Below are positions 1 to 6,437 of a stretch of 19,029 nucleotides of DNA, piece after piece. The stretch covers positions 1 through 19,029 of the forward strand of contig CAYLGY010000055.1 of the NCBI GenBank assembly GCA_964383325.1, in the 5' to 3' direction. How positions within the stretch are numbered: position 1 is the first letter of the stretch; every line of letters starts with the position of its first letter. Below the pieces are notes generated by a model. That model made no database searches and had not been told where the DNA came from. It was given only the letters and a program-made list of their open reading frames with translations. The stretch is from CAYLGY01 sp964383325. Its GTDB lineage: Bacteria; Pseudomonadota; Alphaproteobacteria; Rhizobiales; Rhizobiaceae. Position numbers and translations under genes: made by a program.

Positions 1-199
1 CTCTTCTGATAAGGGTCGGGATGCATCACTTTGGCAAGTACAAATTGACAGCCGGAAGGCATGAGGTGCATTCCGGAATCCCGGTCACTTCGTCGCGCAG
101 GTTCTCGCCCCGCGAAACGGTGGCCACGATCCGGCGACCTGCTCACGAGTTTACCCCGGTTCTTCGCCCGAAATCGAGACCCCGTTCCGGGAAGCCGCG
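1..199. other. Left-edge region with no assignable gene
   Basis: This stretch lies downstream of rnhB. I recognise no protein in any frame. On the minus strand one frame is open from the rnhB end to the window edge, with possible ATG starts at 71, 62 and 26, so the beginning of a further leftward gene may be present. At most about 23 codons would be visible and no family can be named. A GANTC site (76-80) lies here. In many alphaproteobacteria the gene next to rnhB is the cell-cycle methyltransferase ccrM, but the visible residues do not look like the CcrM N-terminus I know, so I do not claim it. Confidence 0.3.
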
Positions 200-847
200 C
201 TAGAGATCCAGCACACCCTGTCGCAGTGGCGCGAAGCTGAAACGATGCAGGCGTGGGGTTCCGCCCAGCTGCGCAAGCATGTCGCGATGCAGGGTCGAGG
301 CATAGCCCTTGTGCCGCTCGAACCCATAGGAGGGGAATTCTTCCCCTAGCCGGATCATCATCCGGTCGCGAAGGGTCTTGGCGACGATTGAAGCCGCCGC
401 GACACTCAGGGAACGACCGTCGCCTCCGATCAGGGTCTCTCCCGGACAGGGGAGGTCATCGGGCAGGTCGCGGCCATCGACCAGAACCCAGGCCGGGCGA
501 ATGGGCAGGCCCTGAACCGCTTGGCATATGGCTTGCAGGGAGGCCTTGCGGATATCGGTCCGGTCGATCGTCTCCGCCGATCGCGAAGCGACCGAGACCG
601 CGAGGGCCGAGGCCATGATCTCTGCGAACAGGGCTTCGCGCCTCGATTGCGTCAGCTGCTTTGAATCCCGGATCCCTTCCGGAATATTTTCCGCATCGAG
701 GATGACGGCCGCGGCCACTACCGGGCCTGCGAGCGGACCTCTGCCTGCCTCGTCAGCGCCGGCGCATGGCCAATGCCCCTGCGCCTGGGCTCTTGTCTCC
801 GAGGAGAAATCGGGAGACACGCACGCAGTGGCATCGCCGAGGCTCAT
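200..847 (-). CDS. rnhB: Ribonuclease HII
   Basis: RNase HII cuts the RNA strand of RNA-DNA hybrids and starts removal of single ribonucleotides misincorporated into DNA. The 215-residue protein has the usual family length. The N-terminal catalytic segment ADEAGRGPLAGP supplies Asp32 and Glu33. Asp124 (VLVDGRD) and Asp161 (KTLRDRM) complete the metal-binding acidic set, and the conserved YGFERHKGY follows near residue 174. The ATG start at 847 overlaps the TGA of the upstream TPR gene in an ATGA arrangement, so the two are probably translationally coupled in one leftward transcript. No clear terminator is visible after the stop. Function is firmly assigned from motifs; operon membership is inferred from the overlap. 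Confidence 0.96.
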   Translation of the reverse strand: MSLGDATACVSPDFSSETRAQAQGHWPCAGADEAGRGPLAGPVVAAAVILDAENIPEGIRDSKQLTQSRREALFAEIMASALAVSVASRSAETIDRTDIRKASLQAICQAVQGLPIRPAWVLVDGRDLPDDLPCPGETLIGGDGRSLSVAAASIVAKTLRDRMMIRLGEEFPSYGFERHKGYASTLHRDMLAQLGGTPRLHRFSFAPLRQGVLDL

Positions 848-2823
848 GGTTGGTGGGCACCTTGCGGCAGCAAGAGAAGCTGCCCGGGGAAAATCCGGTC
901 CGGATCTCCGGAAAGGTCGGGATTGAGCTGCAGGATCTCCTGCATGCGCTCGCCATCTCCCAGTTCCTCTACCGCGATGGACCAGAGCGATTGCCCGGGT
1001 CTGACCGTATATCCCCGCTCCGGGGCAGCACTCTCCGTCGCCGGACTGGCGTGACGCAATTCTGCGACTTCCTGGATTTCAGCTTCGGTGCTTGCCTGCT
1101 TCTCGGGAGGCTCCGGCACGTCTTCGGGCAACCCGTTCTGCAATTTTCTCTCGATCTCGGCCAGTAGGTCTGCGTCCGGTTCGAGATCGCGCGCGTGACT
1201 CCATTGATAGCTGGCGTGAAGCTTGCGACCGACGCGCCAATAGGCGTCGCCAAGATGATCGTTGAGGATCGGGTCTTCGGGCCGCAGAGAAACCGCCTTT
1301 TCCAGCTCGATCACGGCCTCCTCGTACCGGCCGAGCCGATAATAGGCCCAGCCGAGCGAATCGACGATATAGCCGTCATTGGGCCGAATCTCGACCGCCC
1401 GTGCGATCATCTCGAGGCCCTGTTCCAGATTCATGTTCATGTCGACCCAGGAATAGCCGAGATAGTTCAGCACCTGCGGCTGGTCCGGCTCGAGTTCGAG
1501 CGCCTTCAGGAAATTGGGCTCGGCCAGATCCCACTGCTTCAGCCGCTCATAGGCGATGCCGCGCTGGTAGTAGATGCTCCAATGCGCAGGTTCCGGCTCT
1601 TCGATCCGGGCCACCGCGCGATCATAGAGTTCGGCGCCAGCCGCAAAATCCTTGCGCGAATGATAGACCCCACCCAGGGCGAGATAGGCGCGCATGTCGT
1701 CCGGGTCGGCCTCGACCAGCGCCTTCAGATGCCGGATGGCTTCCTCATATTGCTCGACATCGGCAAGGTTGAGACCCAGCTGCATTTCGGCCAGCCGCTT
1801 GAGCGGGGAGCCGGCCGGCACCCTGCCATACAGTTCGATGGCCTCTTCCTGCCGGCCCTGCTGCTCCGCCACCTGCCCGAGCTGGATCAGGATGGCATCA
1901 TGGTCGGGCCGCAGGATTTGCGCAAACTGCAGATAAAGGCGAACGAACGCTTCGCCGCCGCCGCGATTGAGCGCCGAGCCGACATTGAGCAGGATTTCGG
2001 CCGCGCCCTCCACGGGCGTTGCGACCATCGGCTCGATGTCGCTGCCCGTTGCGATTTGCTCGCGAAGCGCGGCGAATTCCGGACGTGGCGGCAGGCCTTC
2101 CGCATCGGCAAGGCCTGCGAGCGCTTCCTCGCGATAGCCGTTGCGGGCGAGAAACCGCTTCTCGGCGAGCACGGCGCGCCAATAGGTCTCCGGTGCCGTG
2201 CCGCCTGCCTCCCGGTTTGCGATCACGTCTTCATAGGTCGCCAGCGCCTCCTCGATCATGCCTGCCTGATCGGCGATCAGCGCGCGATGATAGGCAATGA
2301 AGATCCCGAACCATTCCGGACCCTCGAGCGTATCGAGCACATCGAGCGCGCCTGCGGGCTCATCCCGGCCCAGCAGGGACCAGGCCTGCATGATCGTGGT
2401 AACCAGCCGGTCCAGCTCGGTCCCCAGCGCCAGCTGCAGGAGATATTCGATCTCGACATATTCCTGTTTCCGGAAAGCCTCGACCGCAAGCGCCAGCCGG
2501 GAAAAGCGCTCGATCTCGGGAACGCTCTTCAGTTTCTCGGCAAGCGGCAGCGCCTCGTCGAACCTGCCACTCGATACGAGGGCCAGCATCAGGCTGCGCT
2601 GCAGTTCCGCATTTGCAGGATCGAAAGCCAGCGCCTTGCGGTAAAAGCGGATCGCTGCATCGAGATCATTGTCGATCTCGGCGGTCCGCGCCGCCAGAAA
2701 GGCTCCCGACAGCGAGCGGACGCGAATTTCCGGTTCGCCCGGCCGGTCCGTTTCGGCCATGGCGAGGACAGGCGCCGACATGGCCAGCATGGCCGCGACT
2801 GTCATGCCTGTGAAGAGCTTCAT
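844..2823 (-). CDS. Secreted TPR-repeat protein with C-terminal LysM domain
   Basis: A protein of about 659 residues. Residues 1-22 look like a Sec signal peptide (MKLF, hydrophobic core, cleavage probably after VLAMA), so it should act in the periplasm. Residues 35-560 hold many tetratricopeptide repeats; the clearest are near the C-terminal half, with the pattern ALxLxPDxPxxLNYLGY and DSLGWAYYRLGRYEEAV. This part matches the alphaproteobacterial TPR proteins usually found beside the polyprenyl synthetase gene. An acidic, Pro-rich linker follows, then a LysM domain at about 604-653 (GYTVRPGQSLWSIA, ILQLNPDL, IFPGQLLLLP), which in other proteins binds peptidoglycan glycan. I chose ATG 2823, which starts a canonical signal peptide; an in-frame TTG at 2835 has a better-spaced GGA and adds four residues. 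Its exact role is unknown; scaffolding at the cell wall is an inference. Confidence 0.9.
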   Translation of the reverse strand: MKLFTGMTVAAMLAMSAPVLAMAETDRPGEPEIRVRSLSGAFLAARTAEIDNDLDAAIRFYRKALAFDPANAELQRSLMLALVSSGRFDEALPLAEKLKSVPEIERFSRLALAVEAFRKQEYVEIEYLLQLALGTELDRLVTTIMQAWSLLGRDEPAGALDVLDTLEGPEWFGIFIAYHRALIADQAGMIEEALATYEDVIANREAGGTAPETYWRAVLAEKRFLARNGYREEALAGLADAEGLPPRPEFAALREQIATGSDIEPMVATPVEGAAEILLNVGSALNRGGGEAFVRLYLQFAQILRPDHDAILIQLGQVAEQQGRQEEAIELYGRVPAGSPLKRLAEMQLGLNLADVEQYEEAIRHLKALVEADPDDMRAYLALGGVYHSRKDFAAGAELYDRAVARIEEPEPAHWSIYYQRGIAYERLKQWDLAEPNFLKALELEPDQPQVLNYLGYSWVDMNMNLEQGLEMIARAVEIRPNDGYIVDSLGWAYYRLGRYEEAVIELEKAVSLRPEDPILNDHLGDAYWRVGRKLHASYQWSHARDLEPDADLLAEIERKLQNGLPEDVPEPPEKQASTEAEIQEVAELRHASPATESAAPERGYTVRPGQSLWSIAVEELGDGERMQEILQLNPDLSGDPDRIFPGQLLLLPQGAHQP

Positions 2824-2926
2824 CGATCGTTTCAAGAATTTTCCATCCCGTTACGCCGCCGTCGAACTGATGCACCTTACAGCATAACATGGCTATTCCG
2901 GGTGCATCGACACGAAAATTCCCGCC

Positions 2927-2954
2927 TTGCCGGCAAATCATGCCGCGCGCGGCA
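2927..2954. repeat. Two adjacent perfect palindromes between ispB and the TPR gene
   Basis: TTGCCGGCAA (2927-2936) and TGCCGCGCGCGGCA (2941-2954) are perfect inverted repeats of 10 and 14 bp, four bases apart, in the 187-bp gap downstream of ispB and upstream of the TPR gene. In RNA the longer one could form a GC stem only with a strained loop, and no T-run follows directly on the minus strand, so a classic terminator is not shown. They could be part of a Rho-independent-like pause, or a protein-binding site. The rest of this gap shows no clear promoter; the best -10-like hexamer on the minus strand is TATGCT (2886-2881), without a good -35. Confidence 0.4.
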
Positions 2955-3010
2955 ATTGCGCGCGCCTCTCGTCCGGTTCCTCCCCTGAAACCGCGCCTCC
3001 TGCGCCGGGA

Positions 3011-4045
3011 TCAGTGCGTCCTGCCGATGCAGAATTCGATGACTTCCAGCAACGCATCCTTTGCCGGGCCTGCGGGCAGAGGAGCCAGCGCATCGCGGGC
3101 GATCTCGCCGAAATGACGCGCCCGTCCGAGCGTGTCGGAAATGGCCGCCGAGCGGTTCAGCATTCCGATCGCCTCTTCCAGCGCCGAATCATCGCTGTGC
3201 CCGCCCTCGATTGCCTCGCGCCAGAAGCGCCGCTCCTCTTCGGTGCCGCGGCGATAGGACAGGATCACCGGCAAGGTCACCTTGCCTTCGCGGAAATCAT
3301 CGCCGACATTCTTGCCGAGGTCCTGGGCATTGCCGCCATAGTCGAGCGCATCGTCCACCAGCTGGAAGGCAAGGCCGAGATTGGTGCCGAAGGAGCGCAG
3401 CGCCGCCTGGTCGGAACGCGAGCCCCCCGCGATCACGGGTCCGATCTCGCTTGCGGCCGAAAACAGCGCCGCCGTCTTGGCATTGATGACGCTGAGATAT
3501 TCATCCTCGGTCGTGTCGAGATTCTTCGCCGACGCCAGCTGCATGACCTCGCCCTCGGCAATCACCGTGGCGGCCGCCGAGAGGATGTCGAGCGCCTTCA
3601 TCGAGCCGACCTCGACCATCATGCGGAACGCCTGCCCGAGCAGGTAATCGCCGACAAGGACGCTGGCCTGGTTGCCCCAGATCATTCGCGCGGTCTGGCG
3701 ACCCCGGCGCATGCCGCTTTCATCCACCACATCGTCATGCAGCAGGGTCGCGGTATGCATGAACTCGACACTGGTCGCGAGCTTTACATGATCCTCGCCC
3801 TCATAGCCGTACATCTGCGCCGCTGCGAGCGTGATCATCGGCCGGAGCCGCTTGCCGCCAGAGGAAATCAGATGTTCGGCAATCTGCGGAATGAGGTCGA
3901 CATGGGAGCCGGCCTTGGCCAGGATGAGCTTGTTGACGCGCGCCATGTCCGCGGCCGTCAGATCCAGAATTGCGCGGATGGACGGCCGGTCGGGTTCCCT
4001 ACCCTTGATCGAAACGACAGTTGCCAAGCTTTCAGTCCCTTTCAT
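3011..4045 (-). CDS. ispB: Long-chain polyprenyl diphosphate synthase (octa/decaprenyl type)
   Basis: It condenses isopentenyl diphosphate units onto an allylic primer to make the all-trans tail of ubiquinone in the cytoplasm. From the chosen ATG (4045) it has 344 residues. The first Asp-rich motif is DDVVD (104-108) in LLHDDVVDESGMRRGR and the second is DDALD (231-235) in FQLVDDALDYGG. GGKRLRP near 63 is also typical. The fifth residue before the first Asp motif is small (Ala99), as in long-chain synthases. Exact chain length cannot be read from sequence; C50 is common in alphaproteobacteria. The frame stays open upstream to an ATG at 4126, but homologues start near the VVSIKG segment. ATG 4045 has its AGGA almost touching, and TTG 4027 with AAAGGG upstream is another candidate. 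Confidence 0.92.
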   Translation of the reverse strand: MKGTESLATVVSIKGREPDRPSIRAILDLTAADMARVNKLILAKAGSHVDLIPQIAEHLISSGGKRLRPMITLAAAQMYGYEGEDHVKLATSVEFMHTATLLHDDVVDESGMRRGRQTARMIWGNQASVLVGDYLLGQAFRMMVEVGSMKALDILSAAATVIAEGEVMQLASAKNLDTTEDEYLSVINAKTAALFSAASEIGPVIAGGSRSDQAALRSFGTNLGLAFQLVDDALDYGGNAQDLGKNVGDDFREGKVTLPVILSYRRGTEEERRFWREAIEGGHSDDSALEEAIGMLNRSAAISDTLGRARHFGEIARDALAPLPAGPAKDALLEVIEFCIGRTH

Positions 4046-4079
4046 TCCTGGATGATCCGTTGCCGCCCCGCCGGACCGC

Positions 4080-4109
4080 TTGACCTGGCAGACATTGTAC
4101 AAGCATATT
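4080..4109 (+). promoter_or_regulatory. Candidate promoter for the DUF2007-trmN6-S49 operon
   Basis: TTGACC (4080-4085) and CATATT (4104-4109) are separated by 18 bp, resembling the alphaproteobacterial housekeeping promoter pattern. A start near 4116 would leave a leader of about 110 nt before the DUF2007 ATG. It sits in the divergent gap between ispB and the DUF2007 gene, where a promoter is expected. Support is by eye only. Confidence 0.3.
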
Positions 4110-4131
4110 GCTGCGGACCGGGTCATTTCAA
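4102..4131 (-). promoter_or_regulatory. Candidate leftward promoter for ispB
   Basis: Read on the minus strand, TTGAAA (4131-4126) and TATGCT (4107-4102) are 18 bp apart. Transcription would start near 4095, giving a leader of about 50 nt to the ATG at 4045 and ruling out the upstream ATG at 4126. The proposed -10 overlaps that of the opposing candidate promoter. Assignment is by eye and uncertain. Confidence 0.28.
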
Positions 4132-4224
4132 GCAGTGATTTGGCGGCAGCGCCGCGCCCTGTTGGCGAAATGGCGCCCTGGTCACAGTTTACTGACCGCT
4201 TCGCCGGATGGAAAGCAGCGCGAC

Positions 4225-4455
4225 ATGATCGAACTCATCCGGACCAATGATGCGGTGGTCATCTCCTTTGTCGAGGCATTGCTGCGCGATGCCGGGATCG
4301 AAGTACTGGTTGCGGATCAGAACATGAGCATTGTGGAAGGCTCGATCGGCATTCTCGCGCGGCGCATCCTGGTCAGGCCGGTCGACGAGGCATTGGCGCG
4401 GCAGATCCTCGCCGATGCCGGCATTGGCGACGAGATGCGCAACGGACAGGCCTGA
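4225..4455 (+). CDS. DUF2007 domain protein
   Basis: A 76-residue protein filled by a DUF2007 domain, seen as MIELIRTNDAVVISFVEALL followed by the conserved GSIGILARRILV segment (about residues 36-47). The family is annotated as a putative signal-transducing domain, without an established reaction. The frame is open further upstream to 4108, but the ATG at 4225 matches the usual start of the family (Met, hydrophobic strand, TND) and has GGAAAG upstream. It is followed after 5 bp by the methyltransferase gene, a neighbour pair that is common in Rhizobiales, so the two are probably cotranscribed. Whether it works with the methyltransferase is unknown. Confidence 0.85.
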   Translation: MIELIRTNDAVVISFVEALLRDAGIEVLVADQNMSIVEGSIGILARRILVRPVDEALARQILADAGIGDEMRNGQA

Positions 4456-4460
4456 GGCAC

Positions 4461-5285
4461 GTGTCATTCGACCCGGGCGGCGAGGATTCCACGATCGATG
4501 CCTTTCACCGGGGCCGGTTCCATCTCGTCCAGCCGGCAGGGCGTGGCCATCGGGCAGGGCTCGATGCCATGCTGCTTGCTGCAACGGTGCCGGGCGAGTT
4601 TGCCGGAAGCCTCGCGGATCTGGGCGCCGGAGCCGGGGCGGCGGGGCTCGCGGTCGCGGCCCGTTGCAGGAATGCCCGGGTAACCCTCGTCGAGAATGAG
4701 GCGCTGATGGCAGGCTTTGCCCGGCGGAGCCTGGCGCTGGTGGAAAACGCGCCGCTGGCGGGCCGGGTGGATGTGCTCGTTGCCGATGTATGCCTGGCAG
4801 GCCGGGCGCGCGCTGCCGCCGGACTTGCGGAGCGGTCATACGATTTCGTCATCTTCAACCCGCCCTTCAATCCGGGCCGCGGCCGGTCCTCGCCCGATCC
4901 GTTGCGCCGGGCGGCCCATGTCATGCCCGACGGCCAGCTCCAGGCATGGCTGCGGACGGCTGCCGCGATCCTGCGCCCCTCGGGCGGCGTTTCGATCATC
5001 CTCCGGCCGGAAATGTTGCCGGAACTCCTCGCCACCATGGAAGGCCGTTTCGGGGCGATCGAGATGCGGCCCGTGCATGCGCGCGAGAGCGAGCGCGCGG
5101 CAGCCATTCGCCTGGTGCTTCGCGCAATACGCGGCTCCCGCAAGCCCCTGTCCATCCTCGCGCCGCTCGTCCTGCACCCTCGACAGGGCAATGGCTTCAC
5201 GCCGGAAGCCACGCGAATCATCAATGGCGAGGCGGAATTCTTTGCCAGCCCGGATGCCGCAGGTACATTGTGCGCCGGCCAATGA
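4461..5285 (+). CDS. tRNA1(Val) (adenine37-N6)-methyltransferase-like protein
   Basis: A 274-residue class I SAM-dependent methyltransferase of the TrmN6/YfiC group (COG4123). The N-terminal FHRGRFHLVQP...GHRAGLDAMLLAA segment is a hallmark of the group. The SAM-binding loop is DLGAGAGAAG (53-62), an acidic residue follows in TLVENE (75-80), and the catalytic NPPF (133-136) is typical of enzymes that methylate exocyclic amino groups of adenine. In E. coli the homologue modifies A37 of tRNA1Val; the substrate here is inferred. The start is GTG 4461, with GAGG just upstream, five bases after the DUF2007 stop. Internal ATG starts would cut the conserved N-terminal motif. Confidence 0.85.
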   Translation: MSFDPGGEDSTIDAFHRGRFHLVQPAGRGHRAGLDAMLLAATVPGEFAGSLADLGAGAGAAGLAVAARCRNARVTLVENEALMAGFARRSLALVENAPLAGRVDVLVADVCLAGRARAAAGLAERSYDFVIFNPPFNPGRGRSSPDPLRRAAHVMPDGQLQAWLRTAAAILRPSGGVSIILRPEMLPELLATMEGRFGAIEMRPVHARESERAAAIRLVLRAIRGSRKPLSILAPLVLHPRQGNGFTPEATRIINGEAEFFASPDAAGTLCAGQ

Positions 5286-5327
5286 CGCCTACATGTAGCA
5301 GGATCGATTCGAACCGGAGAATGCGCC

Positions 5328-6176
5328 TTGCGGAAATATCTTGACCCGTACCTGCCGAAATCCTGGCAATCCAGCGGCGTTACCATTCCGGTCGTGCGAT
5401 TGCACGGCACGATCATGGCGGCCGGCCAGGGTCTTCGCCCGACGCTTTCGCTCGCCTCCGTTGCGGGCGTACTGGAAAAGGCATTCGCCGACGCACGCGC
5501 TCCTGCGGTGGCGCTTTCCGTGAACAGTCCGGGCGGTTCGCCCGTCCAGTCGCGCCTGATCTACAACCGCATTCGTGATCTTGCGGTCGAGAAGGACAAG
5601 AAGGTGCTGGTCTTTGTCGAGGATGTCGCGGCCTCGGGCGGGTACATGATTGCGCTGGCCGGCGACGAGATCATTGCCGATCCGATGTCGATCGTCGGCT
5701 CCATCGGGGTCGTGTCGGCCATGTTCGGCTTCCACGGATTGCTGCAGAAGATCGGCGTGGAGCGGCGCGTCTATACTGCGGGGCGCAACAAGTCGATCCT
5801 CGACCCGTTCCAGCCGGAGAAACCGGAAGATGTCGAGCGGCTGAAGACCATCCAGCTCGAAATGCATGAGGTCTTCATCCAGATGGTGAAGGCGCGCCGC
5901 AAGAATCTTGCCGACGACCCGGATCTGTTTACCGGCCTCTTCTGGACCGGCGCGCGTGCGGCAGAGCTTGGACTGATCGACGGGCTCGGCGACATGCGGT
6001 CGCTGCTCAAGGCCCGGTACGGACCGGATACGAAGCTGCGCGTCATCGCCGCGCCGCGGGGACTGTTCGGCCGCAGGTTCTGGGGCATGGAGGGCGCCCG
6101 GCTTGGCGCCGGGATCGGCGACGGCCTGGCCGGGTCGCTCGAGGAGCGCGCGGCGTGGAACCGCTACGGCCTGTGA
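5328..6176 (+). CDS. S49 family serine peptidase (SppA-like, soluble)
   Basis: A 282-residue single-domain S49 peptidase. The nucleophile region is VEDVAASGGYMIALA with Ser103, and the general base is probably Lys155 in TAGRNKSILDPF, matching the Ser/Lys dyad of SppA. The SIVGSIGV motif (121-128) and the NSPGG turn (67-71) are also family features. Classical SppA has an N-terminal membrane anchor; none is visible here, so it is predicted to be cytoplasmic. The only in-frame start that keeps the conserved N-terminus is TTG 5328, preceded at 8 nt by GGAG (5316-5319). It lies 42 bp after the methyltransferase gene. Its substrates are unknown; degradation of signal peptides is an inference from the family. 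Confidence 0.9.
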   Translation: MRKYLDPYLPKSWQSSGVTIPVVRLHGTIMAAGQGLRPTLSLASVAGVLEKAFADARAPAVALSVNSPGGSPVQSRLIYNRIRDLAVEKDKKVLVFVEDVAASGGYMIALAGDEIIADPMSIVGSIGVVSAMFGFHGLLQKIGVERRVYTAGRNKSILDPFQPEKPEDVERLKTIQLEMHEVFIQMVKARRKNLADDPDLFTGLFWTGARAAELGLIDGLGDMRSLLKARYGPDTKLRVIAAPRGLFGRRFWGMEGARLGAGIGDGLAGSLEERAAWNRYGL

Positions 6177-6185
6177 CCGTTTTTT
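6166..6185 (+). terminator. Weak candidate terminator at the end of the S49 gene
   Basis: ACGG (6166-6169) and CCGT (6177-6180) can pair around a 7-base loop that contains the TGA stop, and a run of six T (6180-6185) follows directly. The stem is only four pairs, so strong termination is doubtful; it may act as a partial attenuator before the small membrane protein and ispE. Confidence 0.25.
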
Positions 6186-6201
6186 GCCACAATCCCTCAT
6201 T

Positions 6202-6229
6202 CTCATGGGTTCTGGCTCATGGGTTCTGG
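6202..6229 (+). repeat. Perfect 14-bp tandem duplication in a leader
   Basis: CTCATGGGTTCTGG occurs twice back to back (6202-6215 and 6216-6229), immediately upstream of the small membrane protein gene. Each copy contains an ATG in a different frame. The ATG of copy one opens a 13-codon frame whose TGA (6244-6246) overlaps the ATG at 6243. The ATG of copy two (6219) is in frame with the membrane protein and would add eight residues. Confidence 0.9.
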
Positions 6230-6242
6230 CGCAGCAAGGTGG

Positions 6243-6437
6243 ATGACGAACGTGCCGCAATTCCTGTTTTATGCCGCAGCAGCAGCAATCGGATGGCTGG
6301 GCTATCGCGCCTTTACACGCGAGGCGGAGCGGGTGCACCGGCGCGTTCGGCGCGCCGAGCAGGAAGCGGCAACCGGAGCTGAGGGAACGCTGGTCAGGGA
6401 CCCGGTCACGGGTGTCTACCGGCCGGCCGGGGATTGA
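6243..6437 (+). CDS. Small single-pass membrane protein of unknown function
   Basis: A 64-residue protein that I do not recognise as a named family. Residues about 5-21 form one hydrophobic segment (FLFYAAAAAIGWLGY). An Arg/Glu-rich, probably helical cytoplasmic stretch follows (about 22-44), then a short tail TLVRDPVTGVYRPAGD. The positive charges after the segment suggest the N-terminus is outside and the tail inside. The ATG at 6243 has AAGG three bases upstream; the in-frame ATG at 6219 lies inside a 14-bp tandem repeat and is less likely. The stop overlaps the TTG start of ispE (TTGA), so translation is probably coupled. That it is a real gene rests on this overlap, the membrane pattern and a well-formed tail that resembles other short alphaproteobacterial proteins. 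Confidence 0.7.
   Translation: MTNVPQFLFYAAAAAIGWLGYRAFTREAERVHRRVRRAEQEAATGAEGTLVRDPVTGVYRPAGD

Noticed and set aside
21..203. A 60-codon plus-strand frame at the left edge
   Set aside because: Rich in Arg, Pro and Ser, lacks a ribosome binding site, and runs into the 3' end of rnhB. No family resemblance.
1195..4138. Two plus-strand open frames of about 600 and 400 codons (1195-2988 and 2927-4138)
   Set aside because: They are antisense to the TPR-LysM and ispB genes, whose domains and motifs are clear. Composition is Arg/His-rich, as expected for a shadow frame.
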